A DNA stretch of 64,000 bases from assembly GCA_041690535.1 (NCBI GenBank), contig JAWLHA010000008.1, positions 1 to 64,000 of the forward strand, given 5' to 3'. Positions 43,241-51,863 of this stretch are shown here, in pieces; positions within the stretch are counted from its first letter, which is position 1; every line of letters begins with the position of its first letter. Under the pieces are notes generated by a model that ran no database searches, was not told the DNA's origin, and saw only the letters and a program-made list of their open reading frames with translations. Source of the stretch: JAWLHA01 sp041690535 (lineage in GTDB: Bacteria; Pseudomonadota; Gammaproteobacteria; Thiohalomonadales; Thiohalomonadaceae). The position numbers were made by a program, and so were the translations under genes.

Positions 43241-44212
43241 TCAGCGTCTTGCGTTGCGGCGGAACTCGTCCAACCGGGCACGCTGGTGCTTGCGCCCCAG
43301 ATAGCTGGGGACGACGCACTCCAGATCCACCGGCTCGATACCGAAGATCGACGGGAAGGGCTCGCCGCAGACATTGGGCCGCTGCATGGAAAGATAGTTG
43401 TCGCGGCTGAAGGGTTTGCCGGGGACCCGCTCCATCACGGCGGCCTGCAGGCGCGACAATCCATCGCCGAGGCCGATCACCGCCCGCCGCAACCCCAACA
43501 CCCGCGCGGTATAGCGCACCAGCGCCTCCAGGGTGTATTGCCGGGGCCCGCACAGGGCGTAGCTCTGGCCATGGGTGGCGGGGTTGTCCAGGGCGCGGGC
43601 GAAGACCTCCGCCACATCCCCCACGTACACGGGCTGGAAACGGGCCTCGGGACAGGGCAGCGGGAACAGCAGCGGGGCCAGCTTCAGCAGCCCGGCGAAG
43701 CGGTTGAGGAAGGAGTCCCCCGGACCGAAGATCACCGAAGGGCGGAAAGAGGTCACGTGGAGCCCCTCCCAGGCGTGCAGCAGCGCCTCCCCCTCCGCCT
43801 TGGTGCGCTGATACATGCTGGGGCCGGAGGGGTCGGCCCCCAGGGCGCTCATGTGCAGGACCCTGCGAATGCCCGCGGCCTCGCAGGCGATGGCGATGTG
43901 GCGGGGCAACTCCACATGGGCCCGCTGGAATCCCCCGCTCCTGCGGCCGGTCTCATTGAGAACGCCGACCAGATTGATGACCACATCACAGCCGGCGACA
44001 TGGCGCTTGAGCGCATCCAGGTCGTGGATCTCCGCGTCCACCAGCTCCACGCCCGGAAGGACGAGCAGTTCGCGATGGCGCGCCCGCCGACGGGTGAGGA
44101 TCCTGATGCGGTGGCCATCGCGGGCGAGCCGGGCGGCGAGGTGGGTGCCCACGAAACCGGTGCCCCCGAGAATACAGATGTGGTGTTGTCTGGATTGCAC
44201 GTGTTTGTCCAT
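43241..44212 (-). CDS. NDUFA9-like NAD(P)-binding SDR-family protein
   Basis: The 323-residue atypical extended SDR protein has an N-terminal Rossmann motif (ICILGGTGFVGTHLAARL), then VINLVGVLNETG, and MYQRTKAEGEALL in place of a classical YxxxK. Such proteins, related to the NDUFA9 subunit of complex I, bind NAD(P)H in quinone biosynthesis or as chaperone-like factors in bacteria. It ends 18 bp from the cca start and probably shares a transcript. Confidence 0.85.
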   Translation of the reverse strand: MDKHVQSRQHHICILGGTGFVGTHLAARLARDGHRIRILTRRRARHRELLVLPGVELVDAEIHDLDALKRHVAGCDVVINLVGVLNETGRRSGGFQRAHVELPRHIAIACEAAGIRRVLHMSALGADPSGPSMYQRTKAEGEALLHAWEGLHVTSFRPSVIFGPGDSFLNRFAGLLKLAPLLFPLPCPEARFQPVYVGDVAEVFARALDNPATHGQSYALCGPRQYTLEALVRYTARVLGLRRAVIGLGDGLSRLQAAVMERVPGKPFSRDNYLSMQRPNVCGEPFPSIFGIEPVDLECVVPSYLGRKHQRARLDEFRRNARR

Positions 44213-44230
44213 CCGCGGTATGGATCAGCA

Positions 44231-44301
44231 GGGGAAACGCATACTCACATTACGGCCGTGCTGTGAGCGATGTAAGTCCTTGGGTAAGTATGCGTTCACC
44301 C
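44231..44301 (+). repeat. Nested-palindrome family, short form (copy f)
   Basis: GGGGAAACGCATACTCACAT begins and GGGTAAGTATGCGTTCACCC ends this 71-bp copy, with TACGGCCGTGCTGTGAGCGA between. It matches copy d in structure. It is one of two copies in the 440-bp divergent gap 44213-44652; apart from copies f and g and the sites needed for transcription, I see nothing in that gap. Confidence 0.88.
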
Positions 44302-44386
44302 TGACGGGATCAGGCAAGAACAGGCGGTGATTCGGCTTACTATATAGGGACGAGGCCCGCGAGGCGAGATGCGGGGGAAGCAGTCA

Positions 44387-44548
44387 GGGTGAACGCATAC
44401 TTACGTGACGGCCGTGCTGTGAGCGATGTAAGTCCTTGAAAGCAGGTACGCTATCAATACGTCCATGTACGCTCGACGGCCGCGTCCATGCGGCCGACGA
44501 CCTGCTTTCAAGGACTTACATCGCTCTTGGGTAAGTATGCGTTTACCC
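44387..44548 (+). repeat. Nested-palindrome family, full copy (copy g)
   Basis: The 162-bp copy shows all three nested arms. Outer arms are GGGTGAACGCATACTTAC and GTAAGTATGCGTTTACCC. Middle arms are GAGCGATGTAAGTCCTTG with AAAGCAGGT, and their complement near 44502-44526. The inner arm is CGACGGCCGC with GCGGCCG. It would fold into a single long hairpin. It lies 105 bp before the aldehyde dehydrogenase start. Confidence 0.92.
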
Positions 44549-44652
44549 AGGGGAAGCAGTGCGCTGCGCCCACAGGGTAGAATGAACAGCCGCGAGCGAC
44601 CACCCGCCTCACCCTCGTATGTTGCCTCGCGTACTTGATCTGGGAGAGTTTT

Positions 44653-46017
44653 GTGGCACTGCGTTCAATCAACCCCTACACCGGTGAACTCCTGAAGGCG
44701 TATGAAGAGTGGGACGGCGCGGCGCTGGAGCGGACGCTGACCGAAGTGCGGGCAGCCACGCCCGGCTGGGCCGCGACGCCCATGGAGCAACGCTGCGAGT
44801 TGCTGCGCCGGACCGCCCAGCTGCTTCGGCAGCGCCGCGAGGAGTGGGCGCGCCTGGCGACGCTGGAGATGGGCAAGCGCATTGCCGAGGCGCGGGCGGA
44901 GATCGACAAGTGCTCCTTGGTGTGCGACTTCTACGCCGAGCGGGGGCCGGCCTTTCTGCAGGATGAGGCGATCGACTCCGATGCAAGCCGCAGTCTGGTG
45001 GCGTACGAGCCCTTGGGCACCGTGTTGGCCATCATGCCCTGGAATTTCCCCTTCTGGCAGGTGTTCCGATTCGCCGCTCCGGCGCTGATCGCCGGCAACA
45101 CCGCCGTGCTGAAGCATGCCTCCAACGTCCCCCAATGCGCCCTGGCCATCGAGGCGATCTTCCAGGAGGCGGGATTTCCCCCCGGGGTGTTCCGCACCTT
45201 GCTCATCGGCGCGGGGACCGTTCCAAAGGTCATTGAGGATGCCCGCATCCAGGCGGTCACACTCACCGGCAGCGAGCTGGCCGGGCGCAAGGTCGCCGCG
45301 CTGGCGGGAGCGGCATTGAAAAAATGCGTGCTCGAGCTCGGCGGCTCCGATCCCTTCGTGGTCCTGGAGGATGCCGATCTCGACCTGGCGGCCCACAATG
45401 CCGTGGCCTCCCGCTTCCTCAACAATGGACAGAGCTGCATCGCCGCCAAGCGCTTCATCGTGGTGGAGACGGTGGCGGAGGAGTTCATGGCCCGCTTCAA
45501 GGAGGGGGTGGAGGGCCTCGTCCCGGGCGATCCTCTGGACGAGGCCACCGGGATCGGCCCCATGGCGCGGGAGGACCTGCGCGAGGAACTCCATGGTCAG
45601 GTGACTGACGCCCTCCACAAGGGTGCCATTGCGGTGACCGGCTGCGAGCCGCTGGCGCGGGAAGGCGCGTTCTATGCCCCCTCCATCCTGGATCGCATCC
45701 AGCCGCACATGCGCGCCTACCACGAGGAGCTGTTCGGCCCCGTCGCCCTGGTGCATCGGGCCCGTGACGAAGAGCACGCCCTGGCGCTGGCCAATGACAC
45801 CCCCCACGGCCTGGGGGGCAGCGTCTGGACAGAAGATACCGCCCGGGGCGAGGCGCTCGCCCGACAGCTCGAATGCGGCTGCGCCTTCGTCAACGGGATG
45901 GTCAAGAGCGACCCCCGTCTCCCCTTCGGCGGCATCAAGGCCTCGGGCTTCGGCCGGGAGCTGGCTCACCATGGCATCCGCGAATTCGTGAACGCCAAGA
46001 CCCTCTGGATCCGGTGA
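44653..46017 (+). CDS. NAD(P)-dependent succinate-semialdehyde/aldehyde dehydrogenase
   Basis: The 454-residue enzyme has the family pattern IMPWNFPFWQVFRFAAPALI, the cofactor-loop region VTLTGSELAGRK, Glu in VLELGGSDPF and catalytic Cys in NNGQSCIAAKRF (about 262). Similar proteins oxidise succinate semialdehyde, often in GABA or polyamine breakdown. GTG 44653 is preferred: GGGAGA lies six bases upstream; TTG 44635 would add six residues. No transaminase is adjacent, so the substrate is unproven. Confidence 0.9.
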   Translation: MALRSINPYTGELLKAYEEWDGAALERTLTEVRAATPGWAATPMEQRCELLRRTAQLLRQRREEWARLATLEMGKRIAEARAEIDKCSLVCDFYAERGPAFLQDEAIDSDASRSLVAYEPLGTVLAIMPWNFPFWQVFRFAAPALIAGNTAVLKHASNVPQCALAIEAIFQEAGFPPGVFRTLLIGAGTVPKVIEDARIQAVTLTGSELAGRKVAALAGAALKKCVLELGGSDPFVVLEDADLDLAAHNAVASRFLNNGQSCIAAKRFIVVETVAEEFMARFKEGVEGLVPGDPLDEATGIGPMAREDLREELHGQVTDALHKGAIAVTGCEPLAREGAFYAPSILDRIQPHMRAYHEELFGPVALVHRARDEEHALALANDTPHGLGGSVWTEDTARGEALARQLECGCAFVNGMVKSDPRLPFGGIKASGFGRELAHHGIREFVNAKTLWIR

Positions 46018-46085
46018 GCGGCGGGGAGCGCCAAGGAGACCGACGGGGTTATCATGCGCCCTTTCCGATCCTGCGGAGGACCCGC

Positions 46086-46877
46086 GTGCTCGAAGACCTC
46101 CTGATCTACCTCGCTCTGGGCGCGGTTGCCGGCACCCTCGCCGGCCTGCTCGGCGTGGGGGGAGGACTGATCATCGTACCGGTGCTGGCCCTAGTGTTCG
46201 AGGCACGGGGTTTCGCGCCCGGGCTCATCATGCATCTGGCGGTGGGCACCTCTCTGGCCACCATCGTCTTCACCTCCATCTCTTCGGTGCGTGCCCACCA
46301 CCGCCGCGGCGCGGTGCTGTGGCCGGTGTTCGCCAGGCTGACGCCCGGAATCATTGCCGGGGGGTGGCTGGGCGCCCTGCTCGCCGATCGCCTGCCCAGC
46401 GACTCCCTGCGCTGGATCTTCGGCCTGTTCGAACTGCTGGTCGCAGCGCAGATGGCCTGGTCGGTTCGGCCCGCCCCAAGGCGCCGCCTGCCCGGGCGAT
46501 CCGGGCTTGCCCTCGCGGGGGGGGCGATCGGCGGGCTGTCCGCGCTCCTGGGGATCGGCGGGGGCACCCTCACGGTACCGTTTCTGGTCTGGTGCAACGT
46601 GCAGATGCGCCAGGCGGTGGCCACCTCCGCCGCCTGTGGACTGCCCATCGCCCTGGCGGGGGCGGGCGGATTCATCTTCGCCGGGCAGGCCGTCCCCGAC
46701 CTGCCCGGGGCCGCGCTGGGTTACGTCTACCTCCCTGCCTTAGGAGGAATCGTGGTGGCCAGCACCCTCAGTGCTCCCTTCGGGGCGGCCATCGCCCACC
46801 GCGTCAAAGGGGAGACGCTCAAACGGGCGTTTTCCGTGCTGCTTGCGCTGCTGGGGCTGCGCATGCTGCTGGGCTGA
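46086..46877 (+). CDS. TauE/SafE-family sulfite/anion exporter
   Basis: The 263-residue membrane protein has about eight hydrophobic segments and the family signatures GAVAGTLAGLLGVGGGLIIV in the first half and LSALLGIGGGTLTVPF in the second, an internal repeat. TauE/SafE proteins move sulfite, sulfoacetate or related anions, which fits a sulfur-metabolising host. GTG 46086 is six bases after GGAGG. The upstream open frame is inside the dehydrogenase gene. Confidence 0.9.
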   Translation: MLEDLLIYLALGAVAGTLAGLLGVGGGLIIVPVLALVFEARGFAPGLIMHLAVGTSLATIVFTSISSVRAHHRRGAVLWPVFARLTPGIIAGGWLGALLADRLPSDSLRWIFGLFELLVAAQMAWSVRPAPRRRLPGRSGLALAGGAIGGLSALLGIGGGTLTVPFLVWCNVQMRQAVATSAACGLPIALAGAGGFIFAGQAVPDLPGAALGYVYLPALGGIVVASTLSAPFGAAIAHRVKGETLKRAFSVLLALLGLRMLLG

Positions 46878-47016
46878 GGCCGAGGGGGTCCGACCGACCG
46901 ATGAGGCGAACTATACTGAGAGCATTCGATCAGATCGCCGCCCTGGAACTGAGGCACAAGCCGCGTTTCGCGCCATCTGCCGAACAACCGTCCCCCCCCT
47001 GAATCACACTTTGGTC

Positions 47017-48306
47017 GTGGCCGCCCGCTCACATCTTCTCGCACTCTTCCTCGCAGCAGCCCTCTGGCTGGCGCACGCTGCAGCCGAGGAGCGGCCGATC
47101 ATCACCGAGATCAATTTTTTCGGTAACGACACCACCGAGGAGCGCATTCTCCTGCAGGAGATGACCATTCACGTGGGGGACCCGGCCGATCCCGGGGCCA
47201 TAGCGCAATCGCAGCAGGCCATCATGGACCTCAGGCTGTTCAAGACGGTTCGCGCCGAGCTGAAGGATGCCCCGGGCGGCAAGGCCCTGAACATCCACGT
47301 CAGCGAGCGGTACTACATCCTCCCCTTGCCTCGCCTGGATGCAAAACCCAATGGGGATTACAGCTACGGGCTCGAGCTGCGCTTCGACAATCTCTTCGGG
47401 CTCAACCAGCGGCTCAAGACGGTTTACCGCCACAAGGATTCGACCAATGGCCATGCCAGCGTGGCGCGGGAAGCCGCGGTCGAATACAGCTATCCGCGCA
47501 TCATGGGTTCGGCCTATCTGCTCGACAGTGAGGCGGCTCTCGAGACCCAGGACGTTACGGTGGAGGATGAGCTGTCAGAGGCCACCGAGGATTACCGCCG
47601 CGACACCTACAAGGCCCGCATCGGCTTGAGCCGCTGGCTGAGCCAGCAGGGGCCGAGTCGCGGCTGGCTGGCGGGCTTCGGCTTGGCATTCCACCGTGAG
47701 GAGTACGATGTCCGCCTCGGCCAGCCCGCCCTCGTGGAGGACAGTCAGTCGTTCGCGGTCACAGGAAACATCGGCTTTGAGGATGTCCACGAATTTCCCT
47801 TCCATCGTGCCGGCGTCGCGTACGGCTACACGGGCGAGCTCGCGGTCCCCTCATTGGGCTCCGATCACAGTTACAATCGCCACCGGTTCTATCACCGCCG
47901 CTACCTGCCCCTGGACGCCAACCGCTCGAACCTGAACACCCGGTTGCAACTGGGACTGGCCAACGGCACCAGCTTCGGTGAGCCCGCCCACACGCTCGGC
48001 AGTGCAGCCACCCTGCGCGGCTACGCCTCGGGTCTGGACAAAGGCAATGCCCTTCTGCTCGCCAATGTCGAATACCACCACCAGCTCAGCGGCTATCGAC
48101 AACTGCGGGGCGTGGTCTTCACGGACATCGGCAATGTCTATGCTGGTGTCTCGGAGCTGGATCTGACAGATTTGCGCGCGTCGATCGGCGTCGGTTTACG
48201 CTGGCGCGTTCAGTCCTTCGTGGATATCACCTTGACGGTGGATTACGCGTACGGCATCGATACCCAATCGCAAATGGGCTATGTGAATACCAGCGGATCG
48301 TTCTGA
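47017..48306 (+). CDS. Short BamA/TamA (Omp85)-family outer-membrane protein with one POTRA
   Basis: A signal sequence (VVAARSHLLALFLAAALWLA) is followed by one POTRA domain (PIITEINFFGNDTTEERILL, then LRLFKTVRAELKDA). The rest looks like a beta-barrel (GYASGLDKGNALLLANVEYH; IGVGLRWRVQSFVDITLTVD) ending in Phe, as Omp85 proteins do. At about 429 residues it is far shorter than BamA and has one POTRA instead of five. The start is uncertain: GTG 47017 or TTG 47011, neither with a strong ribosome site. Its role (secretion or insertion) is unknown. Confidence 0.82.
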   Translation: MAARSHLLALFLAAALWLAHAAAEERPIITEINFFGNDTTEERILLQEMTIHVGDPADPGAIAQSQQAIMDLRLFKTVRAELKDAPGGKALNIHVSERYYILPLPRLDAKPNGDYSYGLELRFDNLFGLNQRLKTVYRHKDSTNGHASVAREAAVEYSYPRIMGSAYLLDSEAALETQDVTVEDELSEATEDYRRDTYKARIGLSRWLSQQGPSRGWLAGFGLAFHREEYDVRLGQPALVEDSQSFAVTGNIGFEDVHEFPFHRAGVAYGYTGELAVPSLGSDHSYNRHRFYHRRYLPLDANRSNLNTRLQLGLANGTSFGEPAHTLGSAATLRGYASGLDKGNALLLANVEYHHQLSGYRQLRGVVFTDIGNVYAGVSELDLTDLRASIGVGLRWRVQSFVDITLTVDYAYGIDTQSQMGYVNTSGSF

Positions 48307-48436
48307 GTAAACACCCCCCCTCCCATCATCGGACTCATGACAGAGTGTGTCATCGAGCCGTCAAGTCTCCGCTCACGCCAAGCAAACCGATCTACTGACC
48401 CGCGAGCCAGATCAGTCACCGCGTTTTTCGAACCAC

Positions 48437-48475
48437 TTTCAGGATTACATCGCTCTTGGGTAAGTGCGTTTACCC
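48437..48475 (+). repeat. Nested-palindrome family, end fragment (copy h)
   Basis: TTACATCGCTCTTGGGTAAG followed by TGCGTTTACCC is the right end of the element, with two to three bases missing in the GTATGCG stretch. It is in the 250-bp gap between the Omp85-like gene and the DUF3617-like gene. Confidence 0.8.
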
Positions 48476-48556
48476 TGGACTCTCGTCTGGATAGCGCGAC
48501 CGAGGTTAGGTTAAGATGAACCCGGCTATTTCCCGGGCCTCAAGGAGGGGCATAGA

Positions 48557-48991
48557 ATGGGACGACTCGGAACGACCTTGATTGCAGCCGCCACCTTGGC
48601 GATCCCTGGTGCAGGACTCGCCCAGGCCGTCGATGGCTTGTGGGAACACGAGATCCGGTATGAGCTGTCCGGGACCCCACAGGTGTTTCCCACCTACGTG
48701 CGCACGCACTGCGTTTCCGCACAGCACCCTATCCCCAACATCTCCCGGCCCGGCCACGAGTGTACCGTCAGCCCGAAAAGTTGGGACGGCCAGAAGATCG
48801 TCTGGTCGCTCGACTGCTCCACAGATACGGAGATCGTCCAGGGGATGGGCACTGCCGACTACGCTGGGGATCAACTGGAAGGGAACGTCTACCTGCAAAT
48901 TCTCAGCGCCACCAATCCCTACCAGTCGATGGTCTTCACCATCACCGGCAAGCGCGTGGGACCCTGCGAGGCTTCAGCGCTGGGGCAGTAA
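48557..48991 (+). CDS. DUF3617-type secreted protein
   Basis: The 144-residue protein has a signal peptide (TTLIAAATLAIPGAGLAQA) and a lipocalin-like DUF3617 pattern: VDGLWEHEIRYELSG at the start, Cys in THCVSAQHP, and a second half with TVSPKSWDGQKIVWSLDC and MGTADYAGDQLEGNVYL. The family is exported and uncharacterised. AAGGAGGGG precedes the ATG. Its end is eight bases from the stop of a truncated minus-strand gene. Confidence 0.82.
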   Translation: MGRLGTTLIAAATLAIPGAGLAQAVDGLWEHEIRYELSGTPQVFPTYVRTHCVSAQHPIPNISRPGHECTVSPKSWDGQKIVWSLDCSTDTEIVQGMGTADYAGDQLEGNVYLQILSATNPYQSMVFTITGKRVGPCEASALGQ

Positions 48992-48998
48992 TCCCGCT

Positions 48999-49217
48999 TC
49001 ACCTCGGCGGGTTTTGCATGAGATTGCGGGTATGGGCGGCCAACCGGCTCAGGTGCAGGAGAAGGCCCCCAATCTCCTCTCCGACCACGAAGGCCACCAT
49101 GGAGGCAAGCGGCTGTCCTTGCCGATCCACGCTGGCCAACCCCGCCCACCTCGCCCCAAGGAGCAGTTCACCCGCCTGGGCCAGTTGTTCGTCTTTATCC
49201 ATATCCGCTCCCGCCAT
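48999..49217 (-). pseudogene. Truncated pyridoxamine-5'-phosphate-oxidase-like (HugZ-type) gene
   Basis: The reading frame starts at 49217 or 49202 and reads ARWAGLASVDRQGQPLASMV, AFVV and HLSRLAAHTRNLMQNPPR, the N-terminal beta strands of the HugZ/PNPOx-like split-barrel family, then stops after about 70 residues. Full members exceed 150 residues. The next eight bases run into the DUF3617-like gene on the other strand, so the 3' end is lost. Reading past the stop in other frames gave nothing similar. Confidence 0.65.
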
Positions 49218-49370
49218 GTTCTGTTTTCCTGCTTGCGACAGCCCCCCGGACTCCCATGCGGCCCCGGACGCAAGGAGGATCAGTGCTGCGAAAGAGCCGC
49301 TCAACGCAGTACTGGTGTGGCCTCCCCAACCGGCGGAGTGTGGCGCCAAGGAGAAAGACAGGCCTATGAC

Positions 49371-49787
49371 TTACTGCCGGTAGCGAGGGCTTCGGGTCTG
49401 TCCCAAGAGGCGCCGCTCCAACCACACAAGTCCGTGCGACAGCCGGGTTTGGGAGAGTGCCAGCGCCACCCCGATCCCCGCGGCATTGGCGGCCATGTCG
49501 GCCAGATCGAATATGCGGGTGCCCCCGAGGCCCTGGAGCCCCTCCAACGCAGCCCCGAGGACCAGGAGGATGAGCGCCCACACCTTCAGGGCCCGGCCGA
49601 CGTAGAGCTGACCGAACCACCCCATGAGCGCCGCATAGGTGACGACGTGTTCCAGTTTGTCGATGTGCTCAAATTCCAGTTCGAGATCGGGCGGTGAACT
49701 CATCAGCGACAGCCAGACCACCAGGCCGATAAGGACCCAGCCGAGGCCAAGCCAAAGCGTGTGCCAGCGCAGGCGTCGCTCACCCAT
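49371..49787 (-). CDS. VanZ-like family membrane protein
   Basis: The 138-residue protein has about four membrane segments and the VanZ-like pattern DKLEHVVTYAALMGWFGQLY plus RIFDLADMAANAAGIGVALA. VanZ-like proteins are poorly characterised. Its ATG at 49787 lies inside the 3' end of uppP (8-bp overlap), so the two genes form an operon. Confidence 0.88.
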   Translation of the reverse strand: MGERRLRWHTLWLGLGWVLIGLVVWLSLMSSPPDLELEFEHIDKLEHVVTYAALMGWFGQLYVGRALKVWALILLVLGAALEGLQGLGGTRIFDLADMAANAAGIGVALALSQTRLSHGLVWLERRLLGQTRSPRYRQ

Positions 49788-50577
49788 ACAGGTAGAGCAG
49801 CACTGCGCCGAGCAGGAGCCGGTAGATCACGAACGGGAACATGCCGATGCGCTCCAGAAGCTTGAGGAAGAAGTGAATACAAACATAGGCACTGACCGCC
49901 GATAGCACCGCCCCCAGGATCAGTGCGAACCAATCCACTGTCTCCTCGCCCCGAATCAGGTCCAGGGTACTCAGCCCGCCTGCCAGAACGATGACCGGAA
50001 TCGACAGCAGAAAAGAGAAGCGCGCCGCCCCGTTGCGGCTGAGCCCCCGCATCAACCCGGCGGTCATGGTGATCCCCGAGCGGGAGGTGCCGGGGATGAG
50101 GGCGAGGGCTTGCGCCACCCCGATGGCCAGCACGTCCTTCCAGCCGATGGTGTGCTCGCTGCGCACGCGCTGCCCCTTGGCGTCGGCCCACCACAGCAGG
50201 AGCCCGAAGATGATGGTAGTCCATCCGATCACCACCGGCGCCCGCAGCGCCGTTTCGATGACATCCTTGAACAGCAGGCCGGCCAGGCCGACCGGAACGG
50301 TCCCGAACAGCACGGCCCAGGCGAGGCGGCTGTCCCCGACGCTGCGCCGCTCGACCACCGAGCGGCTCCAGTCCCGCGCCATCACGCCCAGCTCGCCCCG
50401 GAAATACCACACCACCGCGGCAAGGGTGCCCACATGCACTGCCACGTCAAAGGCGAGCCCCTGATCACCCCAGCCGTTGAGCTGGGGCAGGAGAATGAGG
50501 TGCGCCGAGCTGGAGATGGGGAGGAATTCCGTGAGCCCCTGAAGCACCGCGAGGGCAATGATCTGCAAAAGGTCCAT
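49780..50577 (-). CDS. uppP: Undecaprenyl-diphosphatase
   Basis: The enzyme dephosphorylates undecaprenyl diphosphate to recycle the lipid carrier for cell-wall synthesis. The 265-residue membrane protein has the two family motifs LTEFLPISSSAHLILLPQL and ALIPGTSRSGITMTAGLMRG. About eight membrane segments are visible. It belongs to the UppP/BacA family, not the PAP2 family. The VanZ-like gene overlaps its end. Confidence 0.96.
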   Translation of the reverse strand: MDLLQIIALAVLQGLTEFLPISSSAHLILLPQLNGWGDQGLAFDVAVHVGTLAAVVWYFRGELGVMARDWSRSVVERRSVGDSRLAWAVLFGTVPVGLAGLLFKDVIETALRAPVVIGWTTIIFGLLLWWADAKGQRVRSEHTIGWKDVLAIGVAQALALIPGTSRSGITMTAGLMRGLSRNGAARFSFLLSIPVIVLAGGLSTLDLIRGEETVDWFALILGAVLSAVSAYVCIHFFLKLLERIGMFPFVIYRLLLGAVLLYLYG

Positions 50578-50598
50578 GACGACTTGTCCCTGCCGGCC

Positions 50599-51303
50599 TC
50601 AGCGGCCGATCCATTTTTCCGCAATGATGCGCGCGTAACGTCCCTCGCGCGTCACCTCGCTGTCGATCACCGCGAATCCGGTCTTGTTGAGCATGTAAAT
50701 AAGGTCTTCGCGGGAGAAACGATTGTGCTCGATGAAGTGGACGAAGAAATCATCGAGCTCCTCCACCGGGGTGGCCGCATCGAAAATACGGGCCTCCTCG
50801 GTCTGGCTACGGACATAGACCTCCAGCGGGACACGGACCCAATCCAGGACCATCAGGCGACCGCCCGGCTTGAGGCAGCGGTGCGTCTCCAGCAGCGTGC
50901 GCACCGGCTGGTCCATCTCGTGCAGCACCACGGAGGCCAGTGCCGCATCCACCGTTCCGTCGGTCAGGCTCAGGCGGGGATCATGGAGATCCTCACAAAG
51001 AATCTCACACCCCTCGGGCAGCGCTCCGACCGCCTCGATCATGTAAGGCGCGCATTCCACGCCGATGGCCCGCACCCCCTGGTAGCGTTCGCCAACGGCC
51101 TTGACGAACATGCCCGGGCCCGCCCCGAGATCGAGCACCACCGGTGCGCTCGAGTAGGCAGGCACCATCCAGCGGTCCCAAACGGTCCAGAATGTCTCGT
51201 CGAAGCGGCGCTCGAAACCCTCTTTCATCATCTGGGCGAAACGTTCGCCGTCACGGTGGTGCTTCGCAAGCATCTGCTGGGTTTTCTGTAACCTGTCCGA
51301 CAT
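50599..51303 (-). CDS. Class I SAM-dependent methyltransferase
   Basis: The 234-residue protein has the SAM-binding motif I VVLDLGAGPGMFVKAVGERY, an acidic end of strand 2 (AIGVECAPYM) and the post-motif VLHEMDQPVRTLLETHRCLK with GGRLMVLDWV. It resembles UbiE-like methyltransferases but has a distinctive N-terminus (LQKTQQMLAKHHRDGERFA). Substrate is unknown. It ends 21 bp before the uppP start. Confidence 0.85.
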   Translation of the reverse strand: MSDRLQKTQQMLAKHHRDGERFAQMMKEGFERRFDETFWTVWDRWMVPAYSSAPVVLDLGAGPGMFVKAVGERYQGVRAIGVECAPYMIEAVGALPEGCEILCEDLHDPRLSLTDGTVDAALASVVLHEMDQPVRTLLETHRCLKPGGRLMVLDWVRVPLEVYVRSQTEEARIFDAATPVEELDDFFVHFIEHNRFSREDLIYMLNKTGFAVIDSEVTREGRYARIIAEKWIGR

Positions 51304-51641
51304 CGTCTAAGCTCAATTGGATGGGAATGGAATTCTGGCCGAAGAGGTCAGGATCATAACCGGTTCAAGCGCCCGCGGCATCCCCAGGAGAATCGGGGCA
51401 GGGTAAACGCATACTCACGTCACGGCCGTGCTGTGAGCGATGTAAGTCCTTGAAAGCAGGTACGCTGTGAATGCATCCCTGTACGCTCGACGGCCGCGTC
51501 CGTGCGGCCGTCGACCTGCTTTCAAGGACTTACATCGCTCTTGGGTAAGTATGCGTTTACCCTGAATCGGGGCTGCACGGTCAAGGAATTTTCACAAAGA
51601 GGTGCTAGCTTTGAACCAAATGGGGTTAGGAGGAGAAAAAC
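51304..51641. other. 338-bp divergent gap containing copy i
   Basis: Besides the full palindromic element at 51401-51562, this gap holds about 97 bp before it and 79 bp after it. The 3' part has the ribosome site AGGAGGAG of the small protein that follows. No other RNA gene or reading frame is supported. Confidence 0.6.
51401..51562 (+). repeat. Nested-palindrome family, best full copy (copy i)
   Basis: In this 162-bp copy the outer arms read GGGTAAACGCATACTCAC and GTAAGTATGCGTTTACCC. The middle arms read AGCGATGTAAGTCCTTGAAA with GCAGGT, and the exact complement. The innermost palindrome is perfect: TCGACGGCCGC-GTCCGT-GCGGCCGTCGA. It differs from copy g only by scattered substitutions. It lies between two divergent genes. 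Confidence 0.93.
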
Positions 51642-51854
51642 ATGTCCGAGATCGTTGAGTTCTATACAGCAGCCATGCCTCACTCGCCACACAACGAGAG
51701 TCGGCTCATGGAGGAGATCGCCTTCCTCGAGAGCCGTTTGCTCTCCATCGGCGCGGTGGGCGACTGTGCCTATGAGAAGTCATTGGCGCGGACCTATGCC
51801 GCGCTGTTGAAGACCCGGCGCAATCAGCTGAGCGCCGTCAAAAAGAGCAACTGA
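51642..51854 (+). CDS. Small hypothetical protein (70 residues)
   Basis: The ATG is preceded by an unusually clear ribosome site AGGAGGAGAAAAAC. The product is soluble and helical: YEKSLARTYAALLKTRRNQL follows RLMEEIAFLESRLLS. Amino-acid content looks like a real short protein, but no family is recognised. It ends nine bases before the stop of the convergent methyltransferase gene. Confidence 0.6.
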   Translation: MSEIVEFYTAAMPHSPHNESRLMEEIAFLESRLLSIGAVGDCAYEKSLARTYAALLKTRRNQLSAVKKSN

Positions 51855-51863
51855 GGCCAGAGC

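Noticed and set aside
41702..44266. 854-residue plus-strand frame across mug, cca and the NDUFA9-like gene
   Set aside because: It spans three convincing minus-strand genes and has no recognisable domain.
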